A DNA stretch of 64,000 bases, taken from NCBI RefSeq assembly GCF_023159225.1, contig NC_063173.1, forward strand, positions 6,392,352 through 6,456,351, in the 5' to 3' direction. The position numbers and the translations under genes are program-made. A model generated the notes under the pieces. It saw only the letters and a program-made list of their open reading frames with translations, searched no databases and had not been told where the DNA came from. This document shows, in pieces, positions 44,985 through 55,854 of this stretch (positions are counted from its first letter, which is position 1; each line of letters starts with the position of its first letter). Source of the DNA: Perognathus longimembris pacificus (lineage: Eukaryota > Chordata > Mammalia > Rodentia > Heteromyidae).

Positions 44985-45480
44985 CTGAAAATTGTGGTTT
45001 GAAGCCAACATGGGCAGGAAAGATTGTGAGACTCTTACCCCCAATTAAGCACAAAAAAGAAAGGAAAAGAAGAGAAAAGAGAAGAAGGAGGAAGAGGAGG
45101 AGAAGGAGGAGGAGGAGGAGGAGGAGGAGGAGAAGGAGGAGAAGGAGGAGAAGGAGAAGGAGGAGGAGAAGGAGAAGGAGAAGAGGAAGAGGAAGAGGAA
45201 GAAGAAGGAAGAAGAAGGAGAAGGAGAAGGAGGAGGAGGAGAAGGAGAAGGAGGAGGAGGAGGAGGAGGAGGAGGAGGAGGAGGAGGAGGAGGAGGAGAA
45301 GAAGAAGAAGAAGAAGAAGAAGAAGAAGAAGAAGAAGAAGAAGAAGAAGAAGAAGAAGAAGAGCAGCAGCAGAAGTTAGAAGTGGTAGAAGTAGAGCTGT
45401 TACTCAAGTGCTAGAGTGCTAGACTATCAGCTTTGAGCAAAAAAGTTCAAGGACAGTACCCAAGCCCCAGGATGGACAAC
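44985..45480 (+). mobile_element. B1-Geo SINE with giant purine linker
   Basis: The B1 half ends at about 45050 ('aattgtggtttgaagccaac', 'gagactcttaccccc') and the Geo half resumes at about 45375 ('tagagctgttactcaagtgc' to 'caagccccaggatgg'). Between them is the expanded linker. The 5' part of B1 is missing or diverged. Confidence 0.85.
45053..45363 (+). repeat. Pure homopurine (GAA/GGA)n tract, 311 bp
   Basis: Every base from 45053 to 45363 is A or G. The order is A/G mixed, then (GGA)n, (GAA/GGA) mixtures and a clean (GAA)n of about 60 bp at 45298-45363, ending in (GCA)n. Frames through it read as Arg, Glu or Lys runs on one strand and Ser/Pro on the other, so they are not evidence of coding. 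Long GAA/GGA tracts can form triplex (H-DNA). Confidence 0.98.
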
Positions 45481-45552
45481 AAGAAAGAAAGAAGGGAAGG
45501 AGGGAGGGAGGGAGGGAGGGAGGAAAGAAGGAAGGAAGGAAGGAAGGAAGGA
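45481..45552 (+). repeat. (GAAA/GGGA/GGAA)n tail
   Basis: A purine microsatellite directly following the B1-Geo, in the position of its A-rich tail. Confidence 0.95.
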
Positions 45553-45614
45553 TGGAACCTGTTGAAGATAAAAGCTAATTACAAGAAATTTTGATTGAAG
45601 ATACATTACGTGGT

Positions 45615-45805
45615 GTACTCATTTTTGTACTCAGGGCCTCACATCCGCTTGATGTGCTTGTCTGTGGCTGGCACTGTACCACCCCACCACTCCTCCAGCT
45701 CTGCTTTTTGCTGGTTATTTTAGAGATGGAGTCTCGTAGACTTTTGCTCTAGCTGGCTTTGAACCACAATCTCCCAGGCCTCAGCATCCTCAGTGGTGAG
45801 GACCA
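45615..45805 (-). mobile_element. B1-Geo SINE (old)
   Basis: 'tttgtactcagggcctcac' (Geo side) and 'gctggctttgaaccacaatc', 'cctcagcatcctcagtgg' (B1 side) on the minus strand. It is diverged. Confidence 0.7.
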
Positions 45806-46205
45806 AGTAAGCCCTTGTGTTGACTGACTGCTTGCACTAGGCCCAAGAGACAAGAACAGATGCAGTGAAGCCATTCATGTGTAGAACCAAGTAATCCCGC
45901 TGGGTTTGAAATGGGCTCAGTTAACTGGAGTCAGCACTGAAAGGGCTCTCTTCCCCCCCTCCCCCACCCCAGCTCACTGAGGAAAAGAAGCTTCAATATG
46001 TCCTGTGGTTTTTGCTGCTGTTTTCGGCTTTCTTTGACCATTTTCTGCCTGTGCAGCCAACTTCTGCTCAATTCACTGGAGCACCTTATTTTCAGATAGG
46101 CTGCGGCTCAATTCAGAAATTGTTAATAAGACCTGATTTGATTTTGAATTTAATTGAGTTTGTTGTAATTCGAATTTGTGAACCAGGAAGACATGCTTTT
46201 TAAGA
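45806..46205. other. Unique DNA, possible conserved block
   Basis: Around 46000-46200 is a repeat-free block with 'gctgcggctcaattcag', 'ttgttaataagacc' and 'tttaattgagtttgttg', again like conserved non-coding DNA by appearance. Confidence 0.3.
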
Positions 46206-46213
46206 CCCATTCA

Positions 46214-46462
46214 GAGCTGGGCAGGATGGCTCACACCTATACTTCTAGTGACTCAGGAGGCTGAGATCTGAGGACAACTGTTTGAAGCCAACCCAGGCAG
46301 GAAATTCCACGAGACTGCTATCTCTAATTAACCAGCAAAAAGCCAGAAGTAGACCTGTGGCTCAAATGGCTGAGCACTGAGCAAAAAAAGCTAATAGAGC
46401 CTAGGCCCTGAGTTCAAGCCCCAGTGCTAGTATACACGGACACACACACAGACCCACACACC
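46214..46462 (+). mobile_element. B1-Geo SINE with (CA)n tail
   Basis: B1 ('gctgggcaggatggctcac', 'ctcaggaggctgagatctg') and Geo ('acctgtggctcaaatggctg' to 'gagttcaagccccag'). Flanks 'ccattcagag' (46207-46216) and 'ccattccggag' (46461-46471) fit a target duplication. Confidence 0.88.
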
Positions 46463-46584
46463 ATTCCGGAGTGAATAATCCAAGCCACAACAAGCAAGCA
46501 AAGAAGCAAAAGGAATCACGTGACTCATTTCAAAAGCAATGGCATTAGGGGAATGGTAGTACCAGACAGAACAACTGGGAGGGC

Positions 46585-46760
46585 TTACTTGGTACCAGGC
46601 ACAAGTCTAGGATTCCTCCAGAATAAACTCAGTTAATCCTCACAGGAGCGCCTGGGACAGGATCTCTTATCACACTCCCTCTAGTTATGAGTCCAGGGCT
46701 GAAGGACTTGCTCAAGGTCACCCTGCCACTAAATAGTGGGCCTACCTCAGAGCAGTGCAA
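46585..46760 (-). mobile_element. MIR SINE
   Basis: Reversed MIR over most of its length: 'ggtaccaggcacaagtctag', 'actcagttaatcctcacagg', 'gctcaaggtcaccctgcc', 'actaaatagtgggcc'. Confidence 0.78.
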
Positions 46761-46761
46761 A

Positions 46762-46880
46762 CACCAGGTTAATGAGCAGACTGCGGTACAATACATCAGC
46801 GGGAATGTCCAGTTATAAACCCCCAGGTTAATGAAGGGACCGTGGTAGAATACATCCGTGGGAACTTCCAGTGACATAAA
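46762..46880 (+). repeat. 60-bp tandem duplication of old L1-like DNA
   Basis: 'ccaggttaatgagcagactg...aatacatcagcgggaatgtcc' (from 46763) recurs from 46822 as 'ccaggttaatgaagggaccg...aatacatccgtgggaacttcc', about 60 bp apart. The unit resembles the ORF2-end segment of old L1, by pattern only. Confidence 0.65.
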
Positions 46881-47790
46881 AGTGCAAAGCTTTACAGTCC
46901 AAGTGCAAGGTTTTGCTGCTGTCCATAAACGTGAATGCCCGGTGCCCGTTCATGGCAGTCAGCACTTTTCTCTACCAAGCCATAAAAGAAAGCAATAAAA
47001 GCAATCGGCTCCTGTATCAGGCACACCATTTACCACGCTAGGCTGCCTGGGAGAAGGGGGGATGGGAACGCAGAAGGAGGGGCTGCAGACAAGCAGCCTC
47101 ACTCCACAGAGGCGCCAGTGGCTTGGGGGGGGTATTATTCCACAGAGCTCCCTCCCACTCAACCGAAAGATCCCTGCGCACTTGAGAGCCATGAGGCATT
47201 TAACCTCTGCGCAGCCAGTCGGTGCTTCGTCAGGACACACATTCAAAGACACAACATCACAAACAGAAAGAGAAGAGGCAACCCACATCCATCTAGCCAA
47301 ATTTGGGGGCACTTATTCCTCCTAAGATCAGGGAAGTCTCACAGGGGTGCAGCCAGAAGCGAAAGCACAATCTTATCGAGGGGGAAGAGGGAACAGAGGC
47401 CCCGAAAGTGCAACCTCCCTGCACAATGCATTCTCCTCATCTTTGGCATAAAAGAAAACAACCGTGTTGCCCTGTAGGAATGCCAGTCCACCACAATCAT
47501 CAAGGCCTCCGAAGGCTTTGCCTCCATTTCCAGAAACAGAGTTGCTGATGCCTGAAAAACAGGCTAGCGCTTAGGTCACATCCTCAGCCCTCGCCGAAAG
47601 ATCTCGATACATGGATTTTGGAAATACTGACCTAAGTTCTATAGCGAGTAATTGTCTCCCATCTCTTAAAATAATATCCTATCTCCCATTCGGTCACAAC
47701 AGTCCTAGCATTGCACAGGGCCATTCAATCTCTGCCTACCACAACCATTAGAGAGCTGTCCAATAAGCAATAAATGCTTATTTTCTCAAA
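46881..47790. other. Unique non-coding DNA
   Basis: Several overlapping open frames at 47060-47550 show no known domain and no conserved start. Probably chance. Confidence 0.35.
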
Positions 47791-47794
47791 AACA

Positions 47795-48290
47795 CCTTTG
47801 CAAGAATGTTTATCATTTCTTTCCGCCTAATGGGCCCAAATTGGAAATAATCTAAGTGTCCTTCATGAGAAGAATGGATCAACAAATTGTTTTATGTTCG
47901 TGCTATGGAATGACGTATAAACCAATGAAAACTAACAGGCTGTGGAAAGGTAAGAATATATAGATTGCACCTAAAAATTACATTGGGCCAAAGAAGTCAG
48001 ACATAAAAGAACAAAAGCGACATAGATAAATTCATACATCAAGTTGAAGAATAGGCCAAACTGACTCAGAGTTCAAAATTTGGAATAATTGCTATCATTC
48101 AGGGTGGGGGTCAAGCCCCACAATGGCTATCTGGGACCTAAAGGGAAATGCACAGTGCATTGGAAGGCTCTGTGTTTGTTCTGAGTGGTGGTTACATAGA
48201 TGAGTATTCTTCTTATTAAAGTCCCTGGTCTGTGTATTCCATTCTGTGCAGCCATGATTGAGTGGATCAGGGCATGCGTGATGCACGTGT
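47795..48290 (+). mobile_element. Ancient L1 3' end
   Basis: 'gcccaaattggaaataatct', 'aagtgtccttcatgagaaga', 'tggatcaacaaattgtttta', 'gccaaagaagtcagacataa' and 'gagtggtggttacatagatg' follow the order of an old mammalian L1 ORF2 end and 3'UTR. Confidence 0.82.
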
Positions 48291-49984
48291 GTGCTTAGGA
48301 CTGGGTCCTAAGCTGGGTCAGACATCATAGCTCAAAGCAGATTTCGTTACGCTATTTGTTAGGGCAACAAGCTAATGGATGAAATGGGTTTTAAATTTTT
48401 ATTTATAGCACTATGATTATAATTTGAAATCCAGCAAGCCATGGTGGCCTTCTGTCATCCAATCAGCGGTTCCCATTGAGCTTTTCCAATCCAACAGACT
48501 TTCAACAGAAGCATGGTTAGGAATCATACACACAGTCCAATTTTGAATCCCCTGCTGTCCAAACCTTGCTTCCTGTAAGAGCGAAAGTGATCGCAAGCGG
48601 CCAGCACGTTGGAACCATGCCCCGTTACGGTTTCATGTGGCTCAGTCGAATAGTTTACATCAAGTCAGATGTGAAGCATCCGATTTCAACCAGAAATGAC
48701 GGTGTCTGAAAAGAAACTAGCAAGAAGAGTCTTTCCCTAGGTCCAACATCCACCTCCGTGGGCACACTTGACCTAGATCCTACCAGAAAACACCTGAGCC
48801 AGCGAATTCTGCAGTCTTAGACACACCCTATCACTCCCGCCAGGGCTCGAGGGCCCAAGATAAGCATCTCCGTCCGGCCTTGTGGCCAACATGCCTGAGC
48901 AGGGCTGCAGATGCCCCCATGCTCTGGGTCCAACAGGTTGACTGCTTAACGAGAAAGCTGGCTCCGTCTCCTTCCTGGCTCTAGGCACAGTCAGAGCAGA
49001 TGGAGGAGCCTGGGAGCTCAAGGGGACAGAACTTGGAAGTTTCCCATTAAGCTGGCTTGATTTTCATCGGAACTGTGTATGTACAAAAGAAAAGCAGAAC
49101 ATACTGCCCACCGTTGACAATAAACTGGAAGTGTGCGAGATCTTTTGAATGCACACTCTCTTCTCTGAACTCCCATTTTTACTTCCAGTGCCAATCTTGG
49201 AGCTGAAATAGTCTGAAATTTTAAATTCATCTAGCAAAAGCCCTTTCCTATGCGCAGGCAAAGAAAATCCTGCTAGACTAGCTTCTAAATTAGCCTTGTT
49301 GGAACCCTACAGTTTTCCATTAGATTTGTCCTTATTACCACGCATGGGCCTTTCTTGTTACCATGGGAGCAGGTTGGGTGCTATCCTTTCCGTTGGCCAC
49401 TATCCTCTCTGTCAGATTTTAAATGTTTGTCACTTTGGGCAAAGGGGATGATCATTTTTTGACGCTGTAACCTCAGGTCTTTACATTTCTCAAATCCAGA
49501 CAAAGTAAATAAACCCAATGACACTGTTCATAATTTCCTTTGCCCGTGTCTAATCTATAAGTTCACTGCAAACAGTATTCTCTAAGGCCTAAGGCGTAGG
49601 ACCCATGGTTAAATAGCATCTAAGAGCCAGGGGGTAGCTTGAGATGCTTTAGAGGTGACCTCATACTACCTACGTGATTTTGCTTGAAAGAAATCTTAGA
49701 GCAAGAGATGGGAGCAATGTACCCCAAGTTGCATGGCTTGCTGGGAAGGCACTCTCTCCTAGCTCCCCAGCCCTGAACAGATCTACAAAGGAATGTGTGT
49801 GTTGTGATGCATGATTGTTATCAGAGCAAAAGGGAAATGAGGAACTGAAGTAGTCATGGAGCACCCTTATATGATTGGCACTGAAACAAATAAAACAAAG
49901 AAGAAAGAGGAGAGAACTCTGGGAAATGGAAGTAGTTCAAATACTAACTACAGAACAGTTGCAGAATAAGCCAGTGCTAACCAT
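48291..49984. other. Unique non-coding DNA
   Basis: Nothing recognisable is seen. CpG content is slightly raised near 48830-48890. Confidence 0.4.
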
Positions 49985-50115
49985 AATAGATGGAACATTT
50001 CTTATACAAATCCTGTCTGTCTCTCAGTACGCCACATGACTTCTTGTATTATCTCACTTAATCCTCACAACTAGTCAATGAAGTAATAATAGTAAATGGC
50101 AGCTACCACCCCTTA
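49985..50115 (-). mobile_element. MIR SINE
   Basis: Reversed MIR: 'tatctcacttaatcctcac', 'aactagtcaatgaagtaataa'. Confidence 0.6.
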
Positions 50116-50580
50116 TTCAGTATTTGTTGAAGCATCTGATTTAATTTGCATATGATGATGCAGTTGGGCTGCTCTGAGAAACAACAGAAACTATGAATAA
50201 AAATGTATCTCCCAAGATTATGTAACTGGTAAATGAAACACAAAAGAAATTAAAACCTAGAGCAACTGATCAAAGAACCTAAGCCTTTGAATCTTGGGAT
50301 TTTTAATATAAAATTATTGCTGTATGTATTACAGGTCATTTTATTTTTCTCCAAATAAAAGCCAGACTATAAATAAAGATCAGTATTACGTAAAATAAAT
50401 ATCTAATTGTCCAATCTGATTATGTTGCAGATTAGAGTGACTCACAGTTGGGGCATTACACATTAGAGCTGTTACTGGTTATGGTATTTTAAATAAATCC
50501 TATATTTTAGAACTAGGAATGCAATTGCATTGCACTTTTGAGTATTAAAGGAATTGAGTTTAATACATGAATATTTAACA
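50116..50580. promoter_or_regulatory. Candidate conserved non-coding block
   Basis: AT-rich and repeat-free, with 'ttaatttgcatatgatgatg' (an octamer-like ATTTGCAT core) and 'ccaatctgattatgttgcag'. Tentative and by appearance only. Confidence 0.25.
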
Positions 50581-51408
50581 GAGCAGAAGGGGGCGGGCCA
50601 TGGGAAGGCAATATGGCAATATTCTAGAAAGGAAGTACTACATATTCATGGCTCTAAAATTCTATAGAAAGCCATACCGGTTAATAATTTGGGCACTGTA
50701 AGTTTTAAAACCAGTAGCCCTGGCAACCATTGGAGAAGCACAGGATAGAAAAAAAAATGTGGTGGCTGGTATAAGACCCGCTGACAAGCTTTGTTCTTCC
50801 TTCTGAAATCTAAGGCGTTATTTACATACACGCAGAATCTTTGTGTTAAAAGAGTTTTTTTTGCACTTATCTGCATATAAAAATAGAAAAAATGTGAATA
50901 AGATCATGTCTCTCCCCCTCCGCCTTCCTTTCTGAAATTACTGGTTACACAAGAGCATAGTAGAACTCCACTGAACGGCGTGGAATGATTCAGTGCCCTG
51001 ATGGCCCTTGCCTGGCTGTCCCCACGCCCATCCCCTCTGGAGGAAGGTGCTAGGGCTGCTGGGGGGGGCACCTGCGATCCATAGGTTTTTTTAACCCCCC
51101 CGCTCCCCCCCGCCAGGTTTTCACTGGTCAAAATGCCAGGCTCTTTAGCTCCCATTTTAGGGGCAGCAGATAAGAAAAGGAGGGAGACACGTTTTAAGAG
51201 CAGCTTATGGGTTTCATTCACATCTTCACACTCTTGACTTTTGACCCAGTTCAGAGAACCCATTGCGCCTCAGGCTTAGGACGGGAAGGAAAGGACAGGA
51301 CCGTACTTTTTCAAGGCAAGTTTTCTCCATCTTGTTGTCCGTCTATCTCCACCTGCCGCCCTCCCCTGCCCAAGGTGGATTTGGGTCCGGGTGCTTTGCT
51401 AACACTCA
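50581..51408. other. Unique DNA
   Basis: It contains a GC-rich site 'cagaagggggcgggcc' at 50583-50598, which resembles a CTCF core, and G/C runs near 51060-51113. No gene is recognised. Confidence 0.35.
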
Positions 51409-51409
51409 T

Positions 51410-51645
51410 GCTCTAGAGCACAAACACGAAGCGTCCACTCTGGCTTTAATACTGGCTCTACGACGCGGGGGCTGTGAGATTTACAGTAGGCCTCTCAACT
51501 CGGAGCCCATGTTGCCGTATCGTGAAGCGGGAATAGTAATCCTGTCTTGTCTTCCTTTGAATTGGATAAGGGCTAAGCAATATTAAATTAGAAAGCTGGC
51601 ACCTGATAACTAGCAGGCACATCACCGATGCTATCATACCTACGC
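51410..51645 (+). mobile_element. MIR SINE
   Basis: 'ctttaatactggctctacg', 'gtaggcctctcaactcgg', 'tgaagcgggaatagtaatcc', 'agctggcacctgataactag' follow MIR end to end. Confidence 0.7.
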
Positions 51646-51729
51646 CAGGCATGAGAAAACGGAGCCTTCCAAGAGCGACTTGTAGAAGATCTCAAATGTA
51701 GAGATTGATAAGGACAGACTCCACACACA

Positions 51730-51965
51730 TGCTCTTCACAGTAGTATGTTTCTGTGTGAATGAGCTCACAGTCTATGGAGGAAAACCATCACTTGAACTT
51801 GTTGTTTCCACAATCACGATAATTGGTGTTTATCAAAGCAGGGGCATGGTGCTTCATTAGATCTTAAAACCCAGTAAGGTTCTGTTAGAGAGAATGGCAA
51901 GGTGGAGAAGGCAGAGTACAGACTGAAGCATGGACCTGTGGAAAGGAAGGGAGAGTGAAGCTGTG
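51730..51965. mobile_element. Ancient mammalian interspersed repeat
   Basis: 'gaatgagctcacagtctatgg' and 'gagtacagactgaagcatgg' repeat the unresolved family pattern seen at 8.8 and 12.6 kb. Confidence 0.35.
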
Positions 51966-52398
51966 CTGTTCTCTGAGGTACCATCTCTGGGCCTTTGGGG
52001 GAATCAGAAAGGTAGGTGAAGAGGTAGGAAAGGGCTGAATCGAAATGGTCTACTTTACCTACTGGATAAGTAGGAGCTACAGAAACCTTTAAAATGCATG
52101 GACAGACTCAAGGGTTAAACGGCTGAAAGTGAATCACACTTGAATCCTTTCCATTTTCACTTGGAAACAGAACATCCCTCCCACCAGGCGGCTCATCTAA
52201 TGTTTCCATGCCAACCAATTGCCGAGGCCAGGAATAGGATGAGCCTAAGGTGGGGAGTGGAGTGGGTGAAGAACAGAAAACAAGGGGAAAAGGCCATAGT
52301 TTGGGCCAAACTGGAGGCAGGCAGCAAGGAAAGCAGAGGGCGGGGCAGTGTGCTACCAAGAGTGGGGGAGAGAGGAGGAGCAAATCTGGTCAATGCTA
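51966..52398. other. Unique non-coding DNA
   Basis: Nothing recognisable is seen. Confidence 0.4.
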
Positions 52399-52404
52399 TG
52401 CGCG

Positions 52405-52447
<43 letters not shown>

Positions 52448-52504
52448 TCTCTTTCACTCTCTGTCTCCGTCTCTCCTCTTCTCTCTGTCTCTCTCTCTCT
52501 CTCA
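52399..52504. repeat. (CG)n(CA)n(CT)n microsatellite
   Basis: (CG)n at 52400-52412, (CA)n to 52445, then CT-rich to 52504. The first 46 bp are strictly alternating pyrimidine and purine. Confidence 0.95.
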
Positions 52505-52884
52505 AACCATCAAGGTTCTTTGGAGTTCATATATGCGTTGAACATTTTCAGTGACTTTATACAATTTAAGAACTTCCGATCAGTTCATTTCTTATTCAAT
52601 AGAAATCATGTTATAAATGTCAGAACTCTGATTCTTAAGAAAACTTAACAATATTCACGATTTTTTCATCTTAAACTAGGAAGGTCTATTTTGCTAAGTG
52701 TTAGCAAACTGTAGCATCAGGTCAGGACTGAGGATTAATTTCTAAACCCACAGTCCACCATTGCGGAATGATGTCAGCACTGAAAGTAAATATAGGAGTG
52801 AGCTAGTGTTTCTTTAGCCTCTGGTTTTTGTTAGACTTTCATGTAAGAAGATAGACTTTTCGATGATTCTCAGCTTAAATAAGA
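52505..52884. other. Unique non-coding DNA
   Basis: Nothing recognisable is seen. Confidence 0.4.
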
Positions 52885-53050
52885 ACCAAGGAATGAATAG
52901 GAAGAGAAAGTAGAAAAAAGGAAGGAAGGAAAAGGAACAGAAGGAAAGGAAGGGAAGTGAGGAGGAAGAGAGGGAGAAAAAAGAACAGAGTAAAGGAAGA
53001 AAGAAGTCAAAAAGGGAAGAAAGATAGAAAAAAAGCAGAGAAAGATAAAG
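52885..53050. repeat. Purine-rich (GGAA/GAAA) tract
   Basis: About 165 bp, mostly G and A with few interruptions. Confidence 0.9.
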
Positions 53051-53446
53051 TACTGATTCTTCACTGGGCTGTGCATTTGGACCACTGTGGAAATTATTAT
53101 TTTTAAAATCTTGATGCAGAAGACCCAGCGTCAGAGATTCTGCATGAAAGCTGGGTTAGGCTCCCCTGGAAATTGTAACATGCAGCCAAGACTGACAACT
53201 CCTGGCATAAAGTCAGAGGCATGTAATAACACAAGTCTGGAGGTTTTTGTGGGCTCTTCTCAGGAGAAGAAAACCAGTGGGAATGCGATACGGCAGAGGA
53301 GAGGCTGGGGAATGGCACTGTAACAGGACGCCTCTCCACCAAGGCAGGACAACGCAAGTACAGTGTCCAATGGCGAGGTAGATTTAAACATCTTTGTTCA
53401 CTTCCCCCACTAGATTAGGCATAACTTAATGAAAGCAAGAACTATG

Positions 53447-53450
<4 letters not shown>
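53051..53450. other. Unique non-coding DNA
   Basis: Nothing recognisable is seen. Confidence 0.4.
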
Positions 53451-53451
<1 letters not shown>

Positions 53452-53491
<40 letters not shown>

Positions 53492-53680
53492 CACATGCAC
53501 ACATGCACATGTCAGTCCTTGGTCTGTCCTTGTGCTTGATTAGCCTCAGTTCCATTTGCAGCTCTTTGGTGGTTAACTGGAGATAAGAGTCTCATGGACA
53601 GGCAAGGAACTGTGATCCTCAGATCGCAGCCTTGTGAGTAATTAGGGGTACAGGAACGAACCACCAGCACCCAGCTAAGA
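53452..53680 (-). mobile_element. B1-Geo SINE with (TG)n
   Basis: (GT)n at 53452-53488 is the complement of the tail. Geo is short and diverged ('gtcagtccttggtctg'). The linker and B1 are clear ('gtggttaactggagataag', 'gatcctcagatcgcagcc'). Confidence 0.78.
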
Positions 53681-54060
53681 TTCTTATCTTTCAATTCTGA
53701 ATCGGAGTGTCTGGTGATGAGATCTTAGTGATTATTTTCATAATGAAACAATAATGTTTGAGGTGAAGGTATGTAAAATGAGTGTTACATGCCCTAGGCC
53801 TGCATTTACAGTAATGAGAGGCATAGAGGTCCCATCTGGTGATTAGCAAGCAGCCTTCACAATAAGAGAGGGATAAAATCAGTCCATAGATGACAGTCCA
53901 TGATAGAGAAACTAGAAACCCAATATCCTTTGTAAAGAATTCAATTTAGATCACGCTTTCTCATTTTTTATTACTAGAGTTTGATATTATCTAAATATTT
54001 TTCATAAAAACATGGAATCTTGGATCCCAAATGCTAAATCTGCATTCATAAACAAAAATA
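53681..54060. other. Unique non-coding DNA
   Basis: Nothing recognisable is seen. Confidence 0.4.
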
Positions 54061-54062
54061 AG

Positions 54063-54405
54063 AGCTGGGTGCTGGTGACTCTCACCTATTATAATCTTAA
54101 CCACTCAGGAAGCTCAAGATAAGGATCCTGGTTCAAAGTCAGCCTGAGCAGAGGAACTTGACTCATATTTCCAATGAACCATCAGAAAACCAGATCCCGC
54201 TAATCAAGATTCATTGTACTCATGAACTGACATGCTGAATTGAAATCCCTTTGGATAACTACTTCGAGATGATAATAAACAAATAAATAAATACAAAATT
54301 GTTGAAAAAAGAAAGAAAGAAAGAAACACCAGGCATGGTTCACTTAAGTGGTAGCTAGGAGTTGAAAAGCAGACGGAGAGTGTACGGCTCTGAGATCAGT
54401 ACCAG
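54063..54405 (+). mobile_element. B1-Geo SINE split by L1 tail
   Basis: B1 is at 54063-54195 ('gctgggtgctggtgactctc', 'gttcaaagtcagcctgagc'). Geo resumes at about 54330 ('cacttaagtggtagctagg' to 'agtaccagcac'). The DNA between is an L1 3' end of the second type, inserted at the linker. Confidence 0.65.
54196..54325 (+). mobile_element. L1 3' end, second type, in SINE linker
   Basis: 'catgaactgacatgctgaat', 'tgaaatccctttggataac' and 'gataataaacaaataaataa' match 62.58-62.65 and 22.02-22.09 kb. The AAAGA-rich tail ends near 54325. Confidence 0.6.
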
Positions 54406-54847
54406 CACAAAAAAAGAAAAGAAGAGAAAAGAAACATAAAGGAGGAAATGCTAAACAGAACCCACGTGCCTTGGGGTTTCAGCTATCTTATTCTGCGTGT
54501 CAGCAGGAATGGCTTCATAGCACAGGGTACCACACTTAGTTTGATTTTACTTTCTGTATATTCCTAATTATTGATCAAGGAGGCCCGCATTTCCATTTTG
54601 AACTTGGGCCTCAAAATGATACTGTAGCTGGTACTGGAAGTCTGGATACATGTTTCTGTCAGGTGCCCGGCATGACCCGAGACAGGCATGTCAACTGTAC
54701 ACTTTAATTGTGCCTCAGATGGAGATTCAGAATCTGGTCTCAGCTGTGTGGGAACTTGCTCGATTTAATCACAGGTCCACAGGTCGTTCATTAGAACTCA
54801 TGTACTCTCTGGGATGCTTAGGCATACCTATACTTGTAGTACCAATT
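54406..54847. other. Unique non-coding DNA
   Basis: Nothing recognisable is seen. Confidence 0.4.
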
Positions 54848-55854
54848 TATATCTTTCTTTGTTTTTTTTTTTTGCATTTTTTTATTGTCAAAGTGATGTA
54901 CAGAGGGGTTACAGTTTCATATGTAAGGCAGTGAGTACATTTCTTATTCAACTTGTTAGCTCCTCTATTATTTTCCCCCTGCTTCCCCCCTCCCCATTTC
55001 CCTGCTCGCCCATGGGTTGTACAGTTGGTTTACACCATATGGTTTTGTAAGTATTGCTATTGCAATGGTTTGTCTTTTTATCCTTTGTCTTTTGATTTTG
55101 GTATTCCCTTTCCCATCCCTAGTTCTAAGACATGTATATACAGTATCCAGGGTACTAAGATCAGGAAGTGAATACAAGAGGAAAAATAAAAAGGGTACGG
55201 TTTCACATGACATGTTGAAAATAATTACAACAATGATATACCACTTGTTTCCATAACATGGAGTTCATTTCACTTAGCATCATCTTATGTGTTCATAAGG
55301 GCATAGCTATTGGGCCATTGTGATCTTCTGCTATGACTAACCTAAACATGTATTAATTATTCCCTAGTAGGGAAACCATGTTTCTTTGGGTCTGGCTCAC
55401 TTCACTTAGTTTAATTTTTTCCAAGTCCTTCCATTTCCTTACAAATGGGGCAGTGTTGTTCTTTATGATAGAGGCATAAAATTCCATTGTGTATATGTAC
55501 CACATTTTCCTGATCCACTCCTCTGCTGAGGGGCATCTGGGTTGGTTCCATATTTTAGCAAAGACAAATTGTGCTGCGATGAACATAGTTGTGCTGGTGG
55601 CTTTAGTGTGGTCTTGCTTGTAATCTTTTTGGGTAGATGCCCAAAAGTGGGGCTGCTGGGTCTTAGGGGAGCTCTATGTTTAGCCTTCTGAGGAACCTCC
55701 ATACTGCTTTCCAGAGTGGTTGAATAAGTTTACATCCCACCAACAATGTAGTAGAATTCCCTTTTGGCCACCTCCCCTCCAGCATTTGTTGTTCTTAGTT
55801 TTCCTGATAATGGACATTCTTACTGGGGTGAGGTGGAATATCAAGTGTTGTTTT

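Noticed and set aside
44936..45407. Arg/Glu/Lys-rich frame and the opposite Ser/Pro-rich frame
   Set aside because: They are translations of a homopurine microsatellite inside a SINE linker.
47060..47550. Overlapping frames of 80-120 codons on both strands
   Set aside because: There is no domain, no shared frame and no retrogene signs such as an A-tail. Probably chance.
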